DNA of 14,562 bases from Acetobacteraceae bacterium. GTDB lineage: Bacteria > Pseudomonadota > Alphaproteobacteria > Acetobacterales > Acetobacteraceae. The notes beneath the pieces are model-generated. The model ran no database searches. It saw nothing but the letters and a program-made list of their open reading frames with translations, and was not told where the DNA came from. Position numbers and translations under genes: made by a program. Location of the stretch: contig CANJXD010000091.1 in NCBI GenBank assembly GCA_947478535.1, positions 1 to 14,562 on the forward strand, written 5' to 3'. This document shows, one piece after another, positions 14,088 to 14,562 of this stretch (position 1 is the stretch's first letter; each line of letters starts with the position of its first letter).

Positions 14088-14117
14088 CTTGTACGGCGCT
14101 GGCCCCCTCATCGTCAT
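14088..14117 (-). promoter_or_regulatory. Possible sigma70-like promoter of the GST operon
   Basis: On the minus strand ATGACG (14112-14117) and TACAAG (14088-14093) are separated by 18 bp, each matching 4 of 6 consensus positions. They lie 28 bp from the first GST start, leaving room for a short leader with the GGAGG site. This is a consensus fit only; high-GC alphaproteobacterial promoters often deviate. Confidence 0.3.
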
Positions 14118-14169
14118 CCCCCTTTGGAGCGTCCCTCTTTGGGGCGGCTCCCCTCTTGGCCCGGCCGGC

Positions 14170-14179
14170 CTTGCATGCG
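14170..14179 (+). promoter_or_regulatory. Half-site identical to the LacI-type operator core
   Basis: CTTGCATGCG repeats the first 10 bases of the operator at 953-970, but the other arm of the dyad is missing (ATGGGGG follows). It lies in the 149-bp divergent region, 30 bp before the Bug/TctC start. Alone it is weak evidence for regulation by the LacI protein of this window. Confidence 0.25.
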
Positions 14180-14209
14180 ATGGGGGCGGCAACCACGGGA
14201 GAAGATCGG

Positions 14210-14562
14210 ATGCCGACCAGGAGAACGCTGCTCGCCACCCTCGCCGCCGCACCGAGCCTGGCGGGGCCGGGCCTCGCCCGAGCACAGGACGCGGCCTTCC
14301 CGACGCGCACGGTCACCATCGTGGTGCCCTTCCCGCCGGGCGGCGGCACGGATGTGCTGGCGCGTATCCTCGGCCAGCATTTCCAGGAGGCCTGGCGGCA
14401 ATCCGTCGTGGTCGAGAATCGTGGCGGCGGCGCCGGGCGCATTGGCCTGCAGATGGTGCAGCGTGCACAGCCGGATGGGCACACGCTGATGGTCACCTCC
14501 ACCGGCGGCATCATGGGCCTCGCCGGCCCGGGCGGGGCAAGGCCCTTCGCGGTGCGGGACGA
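14210..14562 (+). CDS. Tripartite tricarboxylate transporter substrate-binding protein (Bug/TctC family), C-terminus beyond window
   Basis: First 117 codons of a periplasmic receptor, open to the right edge. An N-terminal signal peptide (MPTRRTLLATLAAAPSLAG, likely cut after ARA) carries a twin Arg at residues 4-5. The Bug hallmark sequence follows: TVTIVVPFPPGGGTDVLAR, then VVVENRGGGAGRIG, AQPDGHTLMVTSTGGIMG. These match the first beta strand and ligand loops of the family. The ATG at 14210 is chosen for the signal peptide and a GGGAG about 8 nt upstream; an in-frame ATG at 14180 would add ten residues in front of the signal peptide. Bug proteins bind carboxylates and other small acids for TctAB-type permeases, or act as orphan receptors; the ligand cannot be told. 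It is the only plus-strand gene and is divergent from the GST operon. Confidence 0.92.
   Translation, partial: MPTRRTLLATLAAAPSLAGPGLARAQDAAFPTRTVTIVVPFPPGGGTDVLARILGQHFQEAWRQSVVVENRGGGAGRIGLQMVQRAQPDGHTLMVTSTGGIMGLAGPGGARPFAVRD

Noticed and set aside
1..14562. CRISPR array, tRNA genes, insertion sequences or prophage remnants
   Set aside because: No regularly spaced repeats, cloverleaf-like sequence with CCA context, transposase motifs or terminal repeats were seen on either strand.

Overview
This GC-rich window looks like the chromosome of an alphaproteobacterium, most likely an Acetobacteraceae/Roseomonas-type member of the Rhodospirillales. That placement is an inference from base composition, the rplY-pth-(small protein)-ychF block, a korCAB cluster and a Bug/TctC-type receptor gene; no rRNA marker is present. 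Almost everything is read from the minus strand; only the last, truncated gene is on the plus strand. Genes are tightly packed, with several 4-bp ATGA stop/start overlaps.

Region 1 (1-4276) is a catabolic locus. In transcription order it holds a HisD-fold dehydrogenase of the sulfopropanediol-dehydrogenase (HpsN) type, a short-chain dehydrogenase and a LacI-family regulator, overlapping or nearly touching. A 128-bp gap follows, then a Tat-exported ABC solute-binding protein that runs off the left edge. The gap and the leader of the dehydrogenase gene carry the same two motifs: a LacI-type palindrome and an exact 12-mer. They lie in the same relative orientation, with spacings that differ by 10 bp. 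This predicts one small regulon controlled by the local LacI protein, for uptake and stepwise oxidation of an unidentified polyol-like compound.

Region 2 (4277-7160) is a translation housekeeping operon: rplY (ribosomal protein L25/CTC), pth (peptidyl-tRNA hydrolase), an unrecognised small acidic, alanine-rich protein, and ychF. A textbook-looking intrinsic terminator sits directly in front of the rplY Shine-Dalgarno sequence, where it could act as an attenuator.

Region 3 (7161-12218) encodes a three-subunit 2-oxoacid oxidoreductase. Its genes are an NADP-binding flavoprotein with two C-terminal 4Fe-4S clusters, a fused gamma-alpha subunit and a TPP-binding beta subunit, all with overlapping ends. 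The arrangement resembles the KorABC 2-oxoglutarate:NADP+ oxidoreductase described from Azoarcus/Thauera. About 250 bp upstream of it contain no gene but several strong inverted repeats, including one dyad of about 94 nt.

Region 4 (12219-14060) is an operon of two different glutathione S-transferases and a histidine phosphatase. A 149-bp divergent intergenic region separates it from the 5' part of a Bug/TctC solute receptor gene that continues past the right edge.

I found no tRNA, rRNA, CRISPR array, insertion sequence or obvious recent mobile element. The most interesting items are the paired operator architecture around the HpsN-like locus, the terminator in the rplY leader, and the structured region upstream of korC.
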